Shown piece by piece: positions 1 through 9,298 of a stretch of 64,000 bases of DNA. Under the pieces are notes generated by a model. That model saw only the letters and a list, made by a program, of their open reading frames with translations. It was not told the origin of the DNA and ran no database searches. Position 1 is the first letter of the stretch, and every line of letters begins with the position of its first letter. The stretch comes from Paulinella micropora (Eukaryota; Cercozoa; Imbricatea; Euglyphida; Paulinellidae). The stretch lies in NCBI GenBank assembly GCA_019918135.1, contig WBZZ01004602.1, forward strand, positions 37,288 to 101,287. Direction: 5' to 3'. The translations under genes and the position numbers were made by a program.

Positions 1-1
1 C

Positions 2-1930
2 ACGACGGGTTTGCAGAGCCTGGCCTTCAGCTTCGCGGGGCTGTCGCGGCCCGCGTGCTTCGACGTGTCGGGTCTGCGGGTGCGTGCGTCGCTGACCAGC
101 ACGCGCGCGGCCTTTGCGGACTCGCCGTGCCTCGAGTTTGCCAACATCACGAGCTGGGACCTATCGCGCGTGCTAGACACGGCTTACATGTTCCGCGGCA
201 CGCAGGCCACTGCGCTGCCCGGGCTGGCCAGCTGGAACATGTCGCGGGTCGTGAACGCCAGCGGCATGTTTGCGGACGCGTCGCTGCTCGGGGCGGACTT
301 GTCTCGCTGGAGGCCAGACAGCCTGCAAGACGCCAGCGGCATGCTGTCCGGCGCGCCCGCGCTGGTACAGAACCTGAACAACTGGACCATAGCGCCCATG
401 GAGCCGGAGGCCACCGCGGCCTTCTGCGAGGGCCTAGCGCGCGGCTCTGTACTGCAAAAGTCCCAGGCTCCCCGAGCGTGCATAGACAGCTGGACTTCCC
501 AGAGCCCTTCTGCTTCGTTTTCGCTCTCTAGCTCGCCGTCTCTGTCGGGCTCAGCGTCGGTGACTAGCACGGCCTCTGTGACAAGCTCGGCCTCGCTGAC
601 CAGCTCGGAGTCGCTGTCCAGCTCGGAGTCGCCGACCAGCTCGGAGTCGCTGTCCAGCTCGGTGTCGGTGTCCAGCTCGGTGTCGGTGTCCAGCTCGGCG
701 TCGCTGTCCAGCTCGGAGTCGCTGTCCAGTTCGGCGTCGCTGACTAGCTCGGTGTCAGTGTCCAGCTCGGCGTCGCTGACCAGCTCCGTGTCAGTGTCCA
801 GCTCGGTGTCAGTGTCCAGCTCGGTGTCGATATCCAGCTCGGTGTCGCTGTCCAGCTCGGTGTCGCGGACCGGTTCGGCGTCGGTGACCAGCTCGGCGTC
901 GCTGACGGGTTCGCGTTCCCTGTCGAGCTCTCCGTCTCTGTCTAGCTCTGTGTCCTCCACTGCCTCCAGCTCAATGACGTCTACCAGCTCGCCCACGCGC
1001 TCGGCCACGCCGACGCCGACCAATTCGCAAACACTGACAAACTCGCCTAGCCTGACCCCTAGCCCCTCGGTGACCAGCTCAGTGTCCTTGTCCAGCTCGG
1101 CGTCGGTGACGGCGACTATTTCTGTGACACCCACCATATCTGTGACCCCGTCCGTGACGCCGTCCGTGACGCCGTCCGTGTCGCCGTCAGTGTCACTGTC
1201 CGCGTCGCCCGACATCAATGAGTGCGCCCTCCCGGACAATGGCGGCTGCGGAATAAACGGAGTCTGCACTAACACCTACGGCAGCTACACTTGCACGTGC
1301 AATGCCGGCTTTGTCCAGGCCGGCACACGCACGCTCACGTCAACCAGCGGCCTGTACGGCTGGGTCGTGACCATCAGCAGCGGTCTCACTCCACACCCGG
1401 CTATGGACGATAAGTCCACCACTTTTTGGACCTCGTCGGCCTCCTCTGGTACTTACGGCACAACCATGAGCAGCAAAATTTGTACCAACACCGCGACTTC
1501 CCCCATTACCGTGGCGGGTGGTACAAACTATGCCGGCGAATACGCGCAAGTAACACAGTCGCTGGGCAGCTTTGCGCGGCTCTTGTCAGTCGGCATAATC
1601 AGCACGTCGGGTGCCACCTACCCAGCCCCCGTCAATCGCTGCGCTAATAGTTGCAGTTGGTTAGGCGCCGTGTCGGAGCTGGCGGTGCTAGGTTCTACTG
1701 ACAGTGGCACGAGCTGGAGCTACCTAGGCACGGGCGGCACCTGGAGCGGCTGGTCCGCGGGCCAGAACCGAAACGTGAGCCTGACCCCAACCAGGGACTA
1801 TAATGCCTACCGCTTTGTCGTGATCAGGAACTACATAGCCTACACCGACCCCAACGCCGCCTGTAACAAGCAAGCGTTTTTGGGCGACGTGCGGGTCACG
1901 CTGAACGTGCCGGCGTGCATCGCAGTTTAG
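2..1930 (+). CDS. BspA-like / Ser-rich / EGF-like surface protein, 5' partial
   Basis: The frame is open from the first bases, so the start lies outside the window. The N-terminal ~140 residues carry two to three BspA-type (DUF285) repeat signatures: SWDLS or SWNMS, an MF turn, then a Leu-rich step. About 230 residues of Ser-rich stalk follow, built on a degenerate 12- to 18-base repeat coding SSSVSVSSS-type strings. Next comes a calcium-binding EGF-like domain (DINECALPDNGGC start, six Cys), then a ~170-residue domain with a Trp- and Ser-rich discoidin-like look (LAVLGSTDSGTSW). This architecture is typical of secreted or virion-surface adhesion proteins. The frame ends at an amber codon, but the same frame continues with a second discoidin-like segment. 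The antisense frame over the stalk is open only because of the repeat. Domain calls are by eye; the role is inferred. Confidence 0.75.
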   Translation, partial: TTGLQSLAFSFAGLSRPACFDVSGLRVRASLTSTRAAFADSPCLEFANITSWDLSRVLDTAYMFRGTQATALPGLASWNMSRVVNASGMFADASLLGADLSRWRPDSLQDASGMLSGAPALVQNLNNWTIAPMEPEATAAFCEGLARGSVLQKSQAPRACIDSWTSQSPSASFSLSSSPSLSGSASVTSTASVTSSASLTSSESLSSSESPTSSESLSSSVSVSSSVSVSSSASLSSSESLSSSASLTSSVSVSSSASLTSSVSVSSSVSVSSSVSISSSVSLSSSVSRTGSASVTSSASLTGSRSLSSSPSLSSSVSSTASSSMTSTSSPTRSATPTPTNSQTLTNSPSLTPSPSVTSSVSLSSSASVTATISVTPTISVTPSVTPSVTPSVSPSVSLSASPDINECALPDNGGCGINGVCTNTYGSYTCTCNAGFVQAGTRTLTSTSGLYGWVVTISSGLTPHPAMDDKSTTFWTSSASSGTYGTTMSSKICTNTATSPITVAGGTNYAGEYAQVTQSLGSFARLLSVGIISTSGATYPAPVNRCANSCSWLGAVSELAVLGSTDSGTSWSYLGTGGTWSGWSAGQNRNVSLTPTRDYNAYRFVVIRNYIAYTDPNAACNKQAFLGDVRVTLNVPACIAV

Positions 1931-2398
1931 CCGACGCCGTCCGCGGCGGTATCTGCGACGCCCCACGATCTCTTTGACGAAATCTGTGACGCCGACACCG
2001 CCAGAAACTTGTTTTATTGCCAAACGAGCAAAACAGCACACACGATCCTTAGTGTACCGAACGGTGTCCCGAGTTCCGTGACGGGACAGGCGCTGTACGT
2101 AGCGGGTTCTAACGATGGCACCAATTGGTACTACATCAGATACTACAGCAATACAAATCTAGACTTGAGCGGTGGCAACGTCAATACTGGCACGAGCGCG
2201 TACTGCACGCAATTTTCTGATCTAGAATTTGCTAACCCTTATCAGTACTACCTGCGTTATAAGCTCATCATTCCCTTGATGTTCTATAAGCTGCCCACGG
2301 GCCAGACGGGGTGCGCTTCAGGCAACGCCTTCGGAGCAGCGGCCCGTGTGCCTACGCTGCATGTGAGAGTTTGCCACCAGACGTGGTGCACACCCTAG
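1931..2398 (+). pseudogene. In-frame continuation of the surface protein after an amber codon
   Basis: This stretch is in the same frame as the preceding gene and is separated from it only by TAG at 1928-1930. It has no early ATG. It codes a ~130-residue segment (ALYVAGSNDGTNWYYIRYY) that echoes the discoidin-like segment just before it (LAVLGSTDSGTSWSYLG). It is best read as the C-terminal domain of the same protein, cut off by nonsense mutation, readthrough or base-call error. I found no intron with matching phases that would remove the TAG. A TTTTATTATTAAAAA 3'-end-like motif follows at about 2427-2441. Confidence 0.5.
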
Positions 2399-2486
2399 CC
2401 AGCTATGCTTTGCGGACTGGAGAGTTTTATTATTAAAAACAAGTTTTTTGTGTTGTAGCACTGCCCGGCAGGACCTAGCACTATTG

Positions 2487-2537
2487 CCCCTGCTCAGTCC
2501 CACGCAGGCGGCCTCGCCTGCGTGGGACTGAGCGGGG
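2487..2537. terminator. Long near-perfect hairpin downstream of the surface gene
   Basis: A 17-bp perfect inverted repeat (arms 2493-2509 and 2516-2532) with a 6-base loop extends outward to about 21 bp with one bulge. It lies about 90 bases after the stop of the first gene and about 50 bases past an AT-rich 3'-end motif. It may be a transcript-end or processing hairpin, or another palindromic element of the kind found elsewhere in this window. Function is inferred. Confidence 0.45.
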
Positions 2538-2564
2538 CAGAAGGGAGGAGGGGGGGGGTGCCTC

Positions 2565-2725
2565 GCGCCTGCTCATGCGCGTGCCCACGCTGGTCTCTTC
2601 TTCAACTCAAGGACCACCCCTCGGGTGGGGTAAAGAATTGTGTGCATGAAAGAAAAAAAAACTAATTTAATGAAGCTAGACAAAATACTTGCTAGTCTCC
2701 TGCCAAAGCCCTTATGACAGAACCA
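2565..2725. repeat. Dispersed repeat, copy 1 (partial)
   Basis: This block begins with a CTCATGCGCGTGCC-like segment, carries an AAAAAACTAATTTAATGAA core and ends with CTAGTCTCCTGC. It recurs at about 8560-8785 and 10005-10225. Copies 1 and 3 lie just beyond the 3' ends of the two SF3 helicase copies; copy 2 lies inside the intron of the Sel1 gene. The AT-rich core could be a 3'-end signal. Confidence 0.6.
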
Positions 2726-2730
2726 CGCCG

Positions 2731-2759
2731 AGTGGCAGTGCGCTGGCTGCACTGCCACT
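2731..2759. repeat. 11-bp hairpin in 3' region of the SF3 helicase transcript
   Basis: Arms AGTGGCAGTGC (2731-2741) and its exact reverse complement (2749-2759) flank a 7-base loop. A degraded version is present at about 10230-10260 next to the decayed helicase copy. It may be an RNA structure in the 3' UTR. Confidence 0.45.
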
Positions 2760-2787
2760 GTCTGGCGCACGGAAATCCGGCGCGCGC

Positions 2788-2899
2788 CTGCGATACACAC
2801 ACAGACAGAGGAGGCACGGTGGGCTTCAAAATGCTAATGATGCAAAAAAGCAGTAACAGGCCTTTGGATAAAAATGAGAATGAATATCCAAAGACTTAC
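2788..2899 (-). other. Candidate spliceosomal intron in the 3' UTR of the SF3 helicase gene
   Basis: Read on the minus strand, a consensus donor CAGGAG|GTAAGT starts 28 nt after the stop codon, and a pyrimidine/GT-rich tract leads to an acceptor TATCGCAG|G. Both sites are conserved in the decayed paralogue (donor near 10408, acceptor near 10296) despite divergence around them. That supports real splice sites. An intron shortly after a stop is below the usual nonsense-mediated-decay distance. Confidence 0.6.
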
Positions 2900-2927
2900 C
2901 TCCTGAACATCCTGGTTGTTCTGGTTC

Positions 2928-5815
2928 TTACTCATTTGTATCCAAAGGGTACTTTTCCATACGTTCCTGGGAAGTTTCGACCGACAGTCGGGGCCTCTTG
3001 GAAGAAGACTCCTGCGCCTGCCGCTCCGGGGGGCATGCCCCCCGCGCCCCCCTCCTCCGCCCCTTGAGCCCGCTGGAGCGGGCTGAGCAGACACGCTTGC
3101 GCTCCGCCCTGCGCTCCGCCTTGCGCCCCGCCTTGCCATTCGCCTCTAACATTTTTTCGATCGCGCGCCTTATATCTTCAGTGTTCTCTTGCGCCGCTGC
3201 CAAGGTCAAAACCCTTTCCTGCCACTCCTGTACGCTGAGGCTCTCGCTGAGGCTCTCGCTGAGGCTCTCGCTGTGGCTCTCGCTGGGTCCCGATTCCGAG
3301 CCGGTCTCCGTAGTACCAATCAGCCACTGGTCGAAATCGGCTTTCGGTACGATCCGCATATTTACGATGCCATATGCTTTGAGCCGGCCCGCATCCCTAT
3401 GACCCTTGTTCTTACAATTCACATACCGGCATAGGCTTTCTCGACAGACTCCTGTGGGGTCGCAGTCGTGTCCTAGCTCGGACTTGCGGCGCGGGCAGTA
3501 TACGCAGTAGTTGACGCGCCCGTCTTTCTTGTGAGCACCCCTGCCAGCGCCTAGGCCCGTCCGCGGGGGAAACACCTCGAAATCATTTTGGCGCAGCGCG
3601 CTGTGGGGGATATTTTCGGCCCCCTTCAAAGTAGGTTGTTTCAGCTCCTTTAAGTACCCCTCATACGCCGAGATAAAGTCTTCCCACAGAGTAAGGCGTC
3701 CTTTATCTGGGATCACCCCGTGCTCCTTTGACCCCTCGTGCAAGAACCGCGCCAGCACGTTCATGCGGCTTTCCACGTATTTCTGACTCTGCCGGAGCTC
3801 GTCGGGCGCTATCTCTCGCCAGAAGTCAGCGCCCGGTTTCTCTTGCACAGTAATCCGGTAGCGAGCGATACAGCGGAGCAGAACGTAGGGCAACTCGTTT
3901 CTAGCGATGCGTTCTTTTAGATCAGATTGGACTTTTCCGGGAGTCTGAGGCCAAAGTATCAGCGCAAGTCGTCGCTTCCACTGCCCTTGTTCATCGTTGT
4001 AATTCATGACCCAGTTTCCGCCCACAATCATAGGAATCTTCCATCGCAGGCTTGTGATGGCTGTCTTGTTCTTACGAGAAACGGCCACGTTCTCTCCTGT
4101 AATACAGCTTTGCATGGTGGCCTGATCCAAAACACTCGCAAAGTTTTGTGGCAGGTCCATACACATCACAAGCTCCTTCCGATAAAGGCCTTCCAGGCCA
4201 AACTTATCCTCCATGTTTTTATTTATGACCCCTACCTTGCCCAAAGGCTTCATCAGCGCAATAAGCTCCAAGACCGTACCTTTGCCCGTCCCACCGTCCC
4301 CGAGCAGAAACGGCATGACTTGCCAATTATCAAATTCTCCGACGCCGTACAAGAGCCTTCCGACCAACACTTCAAACATGTAGCTCATTTCTTCGCTGAG
4401 CTGCAGCTTTAGCATGTTCGACCAAAGGGGAGTAAGGTACTCTTCGCCGTGGTTTGCAGCTTCTGCCAATTTTGCAAAATCTATTTCGAAGTCATAAAAG
4501 TGATCCGTAAACGGAGGCATCTCTCCTTTCTCCTTGAAGTCAGCCCAGGTACGGTACTCCAAGGTCTTGATGTTAAATGAGCAATTGTGGAAGCTGACCC
4601 AGTCGCTGCGGATTGACGACTGGGTCATTAGCGGGAAGAAAGGATGCGGTACACGAGCTAAATACTTGTCCAGAGTGTCATTGCCCGACCTGACATTGTC
4701 GGTGTAGTAGAGCGAAGACCCGAGCACCTCCGCGGTGTAGGTTATATAATCGCTCGAATATTCATACACACCGGGAATGACCGCATGAGGCTTTAGGATG
4801 AATCCCTCGTACCGCAGTAGCTTGTTCTCGTAGCCATAGCGCACCAGCAGCTCGCGACAGCATTCTGTATCATTGACCAGCTTGTTCAAATTAACGGGGC
4901 CATAGAGCTTCTTATTATCTTCGATCGTGGGCAGGTAGCTGTCGCTATGGAACTCGACGTCAAGCCCCAGCACATTCTTGACGTGAGCCTGAATGCTCGC
5001 CAGCCTCGCGCCCGTGAAGACACGCTCCCCGCCCTTATGTACATTGCTTTCTACAAGTAGTTCATCATACTTGTAAACCCCGGTGTAAAGAGCCTGGGAG
5101 CGCAGGTACTCCATGACAGCCATCATGATTTTCAGTTCTTCTTGCTGATAGACGTACGAGACAAAGGTAGCCAGCTTGTTGGGTTTGTCGCTGAGCGACT
5201 CCACCAAAGCCCACACCTCCGCAAAGACATCAAAGCGTTTGAGCTGCTCCCCTAAACTCTTGCAAGCTTGCGACCAGTCGCGCATGAGCGGGCAATCGAT
5301 CAGGTAGTCGCTCCGCACAGGCTTCTGGTTGATCACCGAGTTGAATTGCTTCTTGGCCCACTTTCTGTTAGCCGGGGTATCCTCTCTGCCGACCTGCTCC
5401 GGGGGGCATGCCCCCCGCGCCCCCCCTTCCGCCCCCCCTTCCGCCCCTTCAGCCCGCGCCAGCGGGCTGGCTGTACCAGAATAGTAGCTGCGGCATTGCT
5501 TATGTCGATCGATTCGTAGTAGTAGCCAGAAACAAGACGCATTATCCATTTCGGAACATTTCCAATCGAACCTTCCCCAAAAGCCCTCCCCTTCTTGTCA
5601 TGTTTGCCAGGCATGTACTCGACAGGGTTTCGAGTAAGATCGCATGACCCCAACAGCGCGTTGACAGCCAGCTCCCACTCATTGAGGTTTTCTAGCATGG
5701 AGATCTTTGTTAGAACCTTCTTTTCCATGCGTTGGCCTAACGTGAAGAGCGTCTTCGGAGTCTCTTCCTCGTCAGCCTCATCGTTCTCCCTTGCGGCCCG
5801 GCTTTTTCTAGGCAT
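2928..5815 (-). CDS. D5-type superfamily 3 helicase, two or three exons
   Basis: This is a replicative SF3 helicase, expected to form a ring that unwinds viral DNA. Walker A is GDGGTGKGT at about residue 477, Walker B is ELVMCMDLP, and motif C is IVGGNWV; all are intact. Downstream is a Cys/His cluster (CVYC...CDPTGVC...CRYVNC), then Ser/Glu repeats and a basic tail. I see no archaeo-eukaryotic primase motifs, so priming is probably done by the separate primase at 31.9 kb. The start is ATG at 5815. Codons to 5477 are in a different frame from those after 5393, and an 83-nt GT-AG intron (5394-5476) joins them in phase 0. A 75-nt relative of that intron (3018-3092) sits in frame near the C-terminus. 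Without these elements the protein is about 900-930 residues, which fits D5 relatives that lack the primase domain. Confidence 0.85.
3018..3092 (-). mobile_element. Palindromic introner-like element, in-frame copy (75 nt)
   Basis: On the minus strand this runs from GTCTGCTCAGCCCGC to CCCCCCGGAGCGGCAG, with an inner hairpin and a GGGGGGCATGCCCCCC palindrome. It is 75 nt, a multiple of three without stops, so it can be translated or spliced without harm to the frame. The paralogous gene at 10.5 kb reads straight through here (ERQAQGSSFKRP), an apparent empty site. It is clearly the same family as 5394-5476. Confidence 0.7.
5394..5476 (-). mobile_element. Palindromic introner-like element / intron (83 nt)
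   Basis: On the minus strand it starts GTACAGCCAGCCCGC and ends CCCCCCGGAGCAG, with GT-AG borders. It holds a CAGCCCGC/GCGGGCTG hairpin, a purine-rich middle and a GGGGGGCATGCCCCCC palindrome. Its length is not a multiple of three, and the coding frame before and after it differs by exactly that amount. Removal restores one SF3 helicase frame in phase 0. I infer an intron that is itself the inserted element. Confidence 0.7.
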
Positions 5816-5889
5816 GAATGCTCTTCCTTGAAAAATCCTACGCAAGAAAAAAAGATCAAAAGTTAGCTGTCACGGACAACTCCACGTGA

Positions 5890-5910
5890 AATGACCATGT
5901 ATTTATACAA
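5890..5910 (-). promoter_or_regulatory. TATA-like element upstream of the SF3 helicase
   Basis: The minus strand reads TTTTGTATAAATACATG about 80-90 bases before the ATG at 5815. Other genes here have similar boxes. It is the only AT-rich TATA-like run in this leader. Confidence 0.4.
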
Positions 5911-6089
5911 AATAAACAAGGCAAAGCGCTCTGTTACGGCTCTTGTCCACTTTCCTGGGTTTAATAAAACCCAAGAATGACTTGGACACTGTCCCAAAAC
6001 CGCCGGGGAGCAGGTCAAGAATGGACCATTGTGCACTACCAGAATCGCTCGTATCATGTGGCTGTTTCAGCCATATCAACACGCGCCGC
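5911..6089. other. Intergenic spacer with no convincing gene
   Basis: This mixed-composition spacer lies between the SF3 helicase leader and the GC-rich repeats. Short ORFs exist on both strands but none shows a family motif or a good start context. I see nothing definite here. Confidence 0.4.
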
Positions 6090-6970
6090 CGCGGCCGGGG
6101 GGGTTTCCTGTGCGACCCCTGCTCGGGCGGGGGTCGAGGGGTTGCTCGGGCGGGGTGTCGAGGCTTTTTTTTTTGAGTCAAAAAACATAAAAGTATAACA
6201 TAGGAAAAAATAAGGGAGGGGGGGGGGGGTGCGACCCCGCCTACAGAAAAACCCCTGCTCGGGCGGGGTCGAGGGGTGCTCGGGCGGGGTGTGTCGCGCC
6301 CGTCTACAGAAAAACCCCTGCTCTGGCGGGGGGTGTCGCGCCCGCCTACAGAAACCACCGCTCGGGCGGGGGTCGGGGGGTGCTCGGGCGGGGTGTCGAG
6401 GCTTTCTTTTTGAGCCAAAAAACATAAAAGTATAACATAGGAAAAAATACGGAAGGGGGGGGTGCGACCCCGCCTACAGAGAAACCCCTGCTCGGGCGGG
6501 GTCGAGGGGTGCTCGGGCGGGGTGTCGAGGCTTTTTTTTTTGAGTCAAAAAACATAAAGGTATAACATAGGAAAAAATAAGGGAGGGGGGGGGGTGCGAC
6601 CCCGCCTACAGAAAAACCCCTGCTCGGGCGGGGGGTGTCGCGCCCGCCTACAGAAACCACTGCTCGGGCGGGGGTCGGGGGGTGCTCGGGCGGGGTGTCG
6701 AGGCTTTTTTTTTGAGTCAAAAAACATAAAGGTATAACACAGGAAAAAATAAGGGAGGGGGGGGGTGCGACCCCGCCTACAGAAAAACCCCTGCTCGGGC
6801 GGGGTCGAGGGGTGCTCGGGCGGGGTGTCGAGGCTTTTTTTTTTGAGTCAAAAAACATAAAGGTATAACATAGGAAAAAATAAGGGAGGGGGGGGGTGCG
6901 ACCCAGCCTACAGAAAAACCCCTGCTCGGGAGGGGGTCGGGGGGTGCTCGGGCGGGGTGTCGATGATTTA
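6090..6970 (+). repeat. Direct repeat array (GCTCGGGCGGGG type), left arm
   Basis: The array has five copies of a composite unit. Each unit has one or two CTGCTCGGGCGGGG blocks, the core GGTGTCGAGGC, an A/T stretch with TGAGTCAAAAAACATAAA, a TATAACATAGGAAAAAATA block and a G-run followed by GCGACCCCGCCTACAG. Copies of the A/T block start near 6181, 6418, 6548, 6720 and 6855, so spacing alternates between about 130-135 and 170-237 bases as an optional module is present or absent. The same unit recurs in reverse orientation at 7365-7805. ORFs across it are products of the repeat. Confidence 0.85.
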
Positions 6971-7364
6971 TTTTCAGCAAGAAACATACAAAGTTCACAC
7001 CCTCTGCACCCGTTACATTCCCCTACTCAAACAAAAACCCTGACAACTCTCACTCCCCCCCCCCGCACCCAGTTGGAACACCAATGGGAGGAGGAGACGC
7101 TTGCTAGCCCACGTCATGCACCTCTCAACGCTGAGACTTATCCTCTTTCTCTTTTTTTTTCTGTTCTCTTTTCTCTTGGAAATCCAAGCTTATAAATCCT
7201 CTTGGCTTGGGAAAGAGGATGGGGGTGAAGAAATCGGATACCCTTCACTCTGCCCCCGACCCCTCCTCTGAGGCTGAGCCAAGGAAATTAGCAACTTAAA
7301 TTCCCAAAAGGAAGAAAGTGGAATAAGGAGGAAAAGGAAAGGGAAAGAGCTCGTTTTTACGATA
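6971..7364. other. Unique ~395-bp centre between inverted repeat arrays
   Basis: This non-repetitive spacer between the two oppositely oriented arrays has pyrimidine tracts (TCCTCTTTCTC...) and an AAGCTTATAAATCC segment near 7187-7200. A short imperfect dyad occurs around CCTCTTGGCTTGGGAAAGAGG (7198-7218). No credible ORF is seen. Its place at the centre of a large inverted repeat is the main point of interest. Confidence 0.5.
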
Positions 7365-7805
7365 CCCCCCTCGACCCCGCCCGAGCAGGGGTTTTTCTGT
7401 AGGCGGGGTCGCACCCCCCCCCTCCCTTATTTTTTCCTATGCCATACCTTTATGTTTTTTGACTCAAAAAAAAAAGCCTCGACACCCCGCTCGAGCAACC
7501 CCCGACCCCGCCCGAGCAGTGGTTTCTGTAGGCGGGCGCGACACACCCCGCCCGAGCACCCCTCGACCCCGCCCGAGCAGGGGTTTTTCTGTAGGCGGGG
7601 TCGCACCCCCCCCCTCCCTTATTTTTTCCTATGCCATACCTTTATGTTTTTTGACTCAAAAAAAAAAGCCTCGACACCCCGCTCGAGCAACCCCCGACCC
7701 CGCCCGAGCAGTGGTTTCTGTAGGCGGGCGCGACACACCCCGCCCGAGCACCCCTCGACCCCGCCCGAGCAGGGGTTTTTCTGTAGGCGGGGTCGCACCC
7801 CCCCC
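7365..7805 (-). repeat. Repeat array, right arm (inverted relative to 6090-6970)
   Basis: Two and a half copies of the left-arm unit are present in reverse complement, with a ~192-base period (A/T blocks at about 7429 and 7621). The TGAGTCA heptamer, the TATGCCATACC block and the CCCGCCCGAGCA blocks are all present. The two copies are almost identical to each other, which suggests recent amplification or gene conversion. Confidence 0.85.
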
Positions 7806-7980
7806 TCCTCGCAAAAACACCCTCTCAGGCAACCTGCGCTCCAGCTGGGGTCGGTTTAGCTCCAGCTTGGCAGGGCCGCTTCCAGCGTTTCCGACTTCGT
7901 AAAATATACACTCCCTCCTCTCTCCCTCTCTCTCTCTTCTTTTTTTGTTCTGTTTCTTTCTTTTTCTGTCGTCTTCGGAG

Positions 7981-8031
7981 ATGGTTTTAGTAACTATTTA
8001 TATAACAAAAAAAGGTAAAAAGAGGAGGGTA
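7981..8031 (+). other. Possible short first exon (ATG ... AGG|GTAAGT)
   Basis: The ATG at 7981 opens a 16-codon basic peptide (MVLVTIYITKKGKKRR) that ends exactly at a consensus donor GTAAGT. The frame downstream is low-complexity. By analogy with the Sel1 gene 430 bases away, this may be a first exon, but I could not choose an acceptor. Low confidence. Confidence 0.2.
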
Positions 8032-8412
8032 AGTGTACCTAACAACACAAAGAGTAAAGGCCCCGCTCACATCTCAGGCCCTCACCCTGCCCTCAAACCC
8101 CTGCTGGAGCAGGCCCTAGCTGGAGCAGGCCCGACCCCCGCTCGGGGCAGGGAGTCGGAAGGGGGGGGGGGTAGGTCGGAGTGCACTTTTGTACATTGCC
8201 TCCAATCGACCATATCAAATTCATGTTTTGGTCATATCATTTGAACCGCGCCGGCCGGGCGCGGGATAATCTAAGGTAGGGGCGCACGAAAAAAGCTCGA
8301 CCGCGAGCTGCTTGGCCAGGGGGTCGTTGGGGCAGAAACGGGACACCCCCTGGCACACCCTCCTCTTCTCTTCTCTTGTCTGACCCTTTGTTCTTTTTTT
8401 TCTCTTCTTACA

Positions 8413-8908
8413 ATGGAAAATGTTGGATTTAATATCTCGAAGGTGGGGGGCACTCTTCTCCCCCGTTGGTGTCGTGGGAAGGTAAGAACGGGGGGTGGGA
8501 GAGGGGGAGGCGGGGGGGGAGGGGAAGAAAGGGGCAGGGGACTAGGGGGGCAGGGGCGCGCAAGAAAAGCTCAAACCGCAACCCGCCGTTTCGGGCAGGG
8601 ATCGGGTGTGCGTTTTGCAGGGGCAGTGTGCCCCCGCCTGTTCGTGCGCGTGCCCGCGCTGGTCTCTTCGACTTTCAAATGTCACTGCCGGGGGTAAGAA
8701 TCGTGTTCATGAAAGAAAAAACTAATTTAATGAAACCAGACAAAATCTTTTTACTAGTCTCCTGCACAAACCCTTCAGTGCTACGCAGGGCGACGCGCCC
8801 CGCTCTCAGTACCTGCTCGCTTGCTGTTACTTGAGGGGTCAGTGCGTGGCAGCGGACACGGCCGAAGCCCTGGAGTGGTTCACGCTTTCCGGTTTCTGTT
8901 GGAACTAA
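8413..8908 (+). CDS. Short Sel1-like repeat protein, two exons
   Basis: Exon 1 (8413-8481) codes MENVGFNISKV... and ends CGGGAAG-type, directly at donor AAG|GTAAGAA. Exon 2 (8789-8908) follows an acceptor CTACGCAG|G and codes GDAPRSQYLLACCYLRGQ, then VAADTAEALEWF, then a stop. Joined in phase 0 the product is 62 residues and matches the Sel1-repeat pattern (GDA..QY.LA..Y..G..VA.D..EAL.WF), with the RW of exon 1 as the end of a preceding repeat. Sel1 repeats usually mediate protein-protein contact. The protein is far shorter than most Sel1 proteins, so it may be a remnant. The intron carries one copy of the dispersed repeat. A TTTTTATTAAAG 3'-end motif follows. Confidence 0.6.
8482..8788 (+). 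other. 307-nt intron containing dispersed repeat copy 2
   Basis: It has GTAAGAAC at the start and a CTACGCAG end. The repeat at about 8560-8785 is shared with 10005-10225 and 2565-2725. That repeat spans the acceptor region, so the acceptor may have been supplied by the repeat itself. Confidence 0.5.
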
Positions 8909-9298
8909 AACCCGAACGTGTATTTTTTTTTATTAAAGAAGACGACTTTTAAAAAAAAGAACTTCCTAGCAAGCGTAGGTGATGATTCAACACGCACGCT
9001 CCTGCGCGCTGGTGGCAGCGCGGGGGTCGCTCTCCGACGCCTTATCTGTTGGTGGGCCGCGGAAAAACCTCGTGATTCCCACTTGTTCCCTGCCTGGCTG
9101 CCCCGCGGGGGGGGGGACAGCTGCGCCGCGATGTACATGGTGCACAACAAATCTTCGGCAGGCCCGAACAACACCCCGTCTGTGTCGTTATACCTTGTGA
9201 ACTCGGCAAGTTTTTTCAGAGAATTTGACGGGAGGGGGGTGGGGGGGGGGGCGGACCTTCCGCCTCACCGCTCGAGTTCTCTTTGTAAGAAAGGAGCC

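Noticed and set aside
184-1275. 363-codon antisense ORF opposite the Ser-rich stalk
   Set aside because: It codes a DTELDTDTEL repeat that mirrors the Ser codon repeat of the real gene; a shadow frame.
6054-7902. Many Pro/Arg-rich ORFs in the GC arrays
   Set aside because: Present in several frames of the same repeat on both strands; simple consequence of low stop frequency in GC-rich repeats.
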